Positions 6,373 to 6,449 of a stretch of 6,449 bases of DNA are shown here, piece by piece. The notes under the pieces were generated by a model. The model saw nothing but the letters and a program-made list of their open reading frames with translations, made no database searches and was not told where the DNA came from. The DNA is from Planctomycetia bacterium (GTDB taxonomy: Bacteria; Planctomycetota; Phycisphaerae; Phycisphaerales; SM1A02): the NCBI GenBank assembly GCA_009936695.1, contig JAACEA010000167.1, positions 1 through 6,449 of the forward strand, written 5' to 3'. The position numbers and the translations under genes were made by a program. Position 1 is the first letter of the stretch. Each line of letters starts with the position of its first letter.

Positions 6373-6449
6373 ATGAAGCAACGAATGAAACATGATACAA
6401 TGACGGCGGCAATCAAAACTGCCATTCACTCACAACGACGACAAAAAAA
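6373..6449 (+). CDS. Possible start of an ORF running off the right edge, speculative
   Basis: From ATG at 6373 the plus strand stays open to the window end for 25 codons, beginning MKQRMKHDTMTAAIKTA. A GAGG at 6358-6361 lies 11 nt upstream, slightly far for a ribosome site. The predicted peptide is basic. The DNA is AT-rich and unlike the other genes, so this may be non-coding. Sequence beyond the edge is needed to decide. Confidence 0.15.
   Translation, partial: MKQRMKHDTMTAAIKTAIHSQRRQK

Larger units (their letters stand above)
6169..6449. other. AT-rich region upstream of the methyltransferase, no confident gene
   Basis: About 280 bases with roughly 37% GC, against about 67% in the pump genes. 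It should contain the methyltransferase promoter and leader on the minus strand, but I found no convincing paired -35/-10 boxes on either strand. It holds only very short ORFs, a direct repeat of AAATTCG (6335-6341 and 6343-6349), and a terminal run of A at the window edge. No tRNA-like or strong terminator-like hairpin was seen. Confidence 0.7.

Noticed and set aside
6289..6376. Plus-strand mini-ORFs beginning at 6289 (11 codons) and 6326 (16 codons)
   Set aside because: Neither has a usable ribosome site, and both are of a length expected by chance in AT-rich DNA.
6408..6423. Inverted repeat GGCA...TGCC as a terminator or attenuator hairpin
   Set aside because: The stem is only 4 bp with an 8-base loop and no adjacent T run in either direction, so it is too weak to support.

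Overview
The window is about 67% GC over nearly all of its length (hand counts on sample lines). It encodes a Gram-negative style trans-envelope pump, so the source is a bacterium with an outer membrane. Codon choice is strongly biased: Ile ATC, Leu CTC/CTG, Arg CGA/CGC/CGG, and almost no TTA, CTA or TCA. My impression is a high-GC environmental lineage, possibly Planctomycetota (Phycisphaerae-like) or a proteobacterium. This is a guess, because there is no rRNA or marker gene in the window.

Layout, left to right. Positions 1-785 (+) hold the C-terminal ~260 residues of a TolC/NodT-family outer-membrane efflux channel, cut by the window edge. Positions 782-2074 (+) encode a membrane-anchored periplasmic adaptor (HlyD/AcrA type). 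Positions 2071-5274 (+) encode a complete ~1067-residue RND inner-membrane permease. Each neighbouring pair overlaps by 4 bp (ATGA), so the three genes form one tightly coupled operon whose promoter lies outside the window. Together they would make a channel-adaptor-pump complex that exports an unknown small molecule from the inner membrane or periplasm across the outer membrane, driven by protons.

On the minus strand, a class I SAM-dependent methyltransferase gene runs from about 6168 (ATG) or 6234 (GTG) down to 5257. Its 3' end overlaps the permease 3' end by 18 bp, tail to tail. Nothing in the sequence links its function to the pump. Its N-terminal ~70 residues are acidic and Ser/Gly-rich and look disordered.

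From about 6180 to the right edge the base composition falls to roughly 37% GC (100 of 269 bases). This stretch holds the methyltransferase 5' region and no recognisable gene. A few very short ORFs and one ORF running off the right edge are noted at low confidence.

I see no CRISPR array, tRNA, rRNA, transposase or phage gene, and no evidence of a new kind of system. The points most worth a second look are the altered proton-relay residues in the permease, the abrupt composition change at the right end, the unusually dense GATC words, and the short leader ORFs before the methyltransferase.
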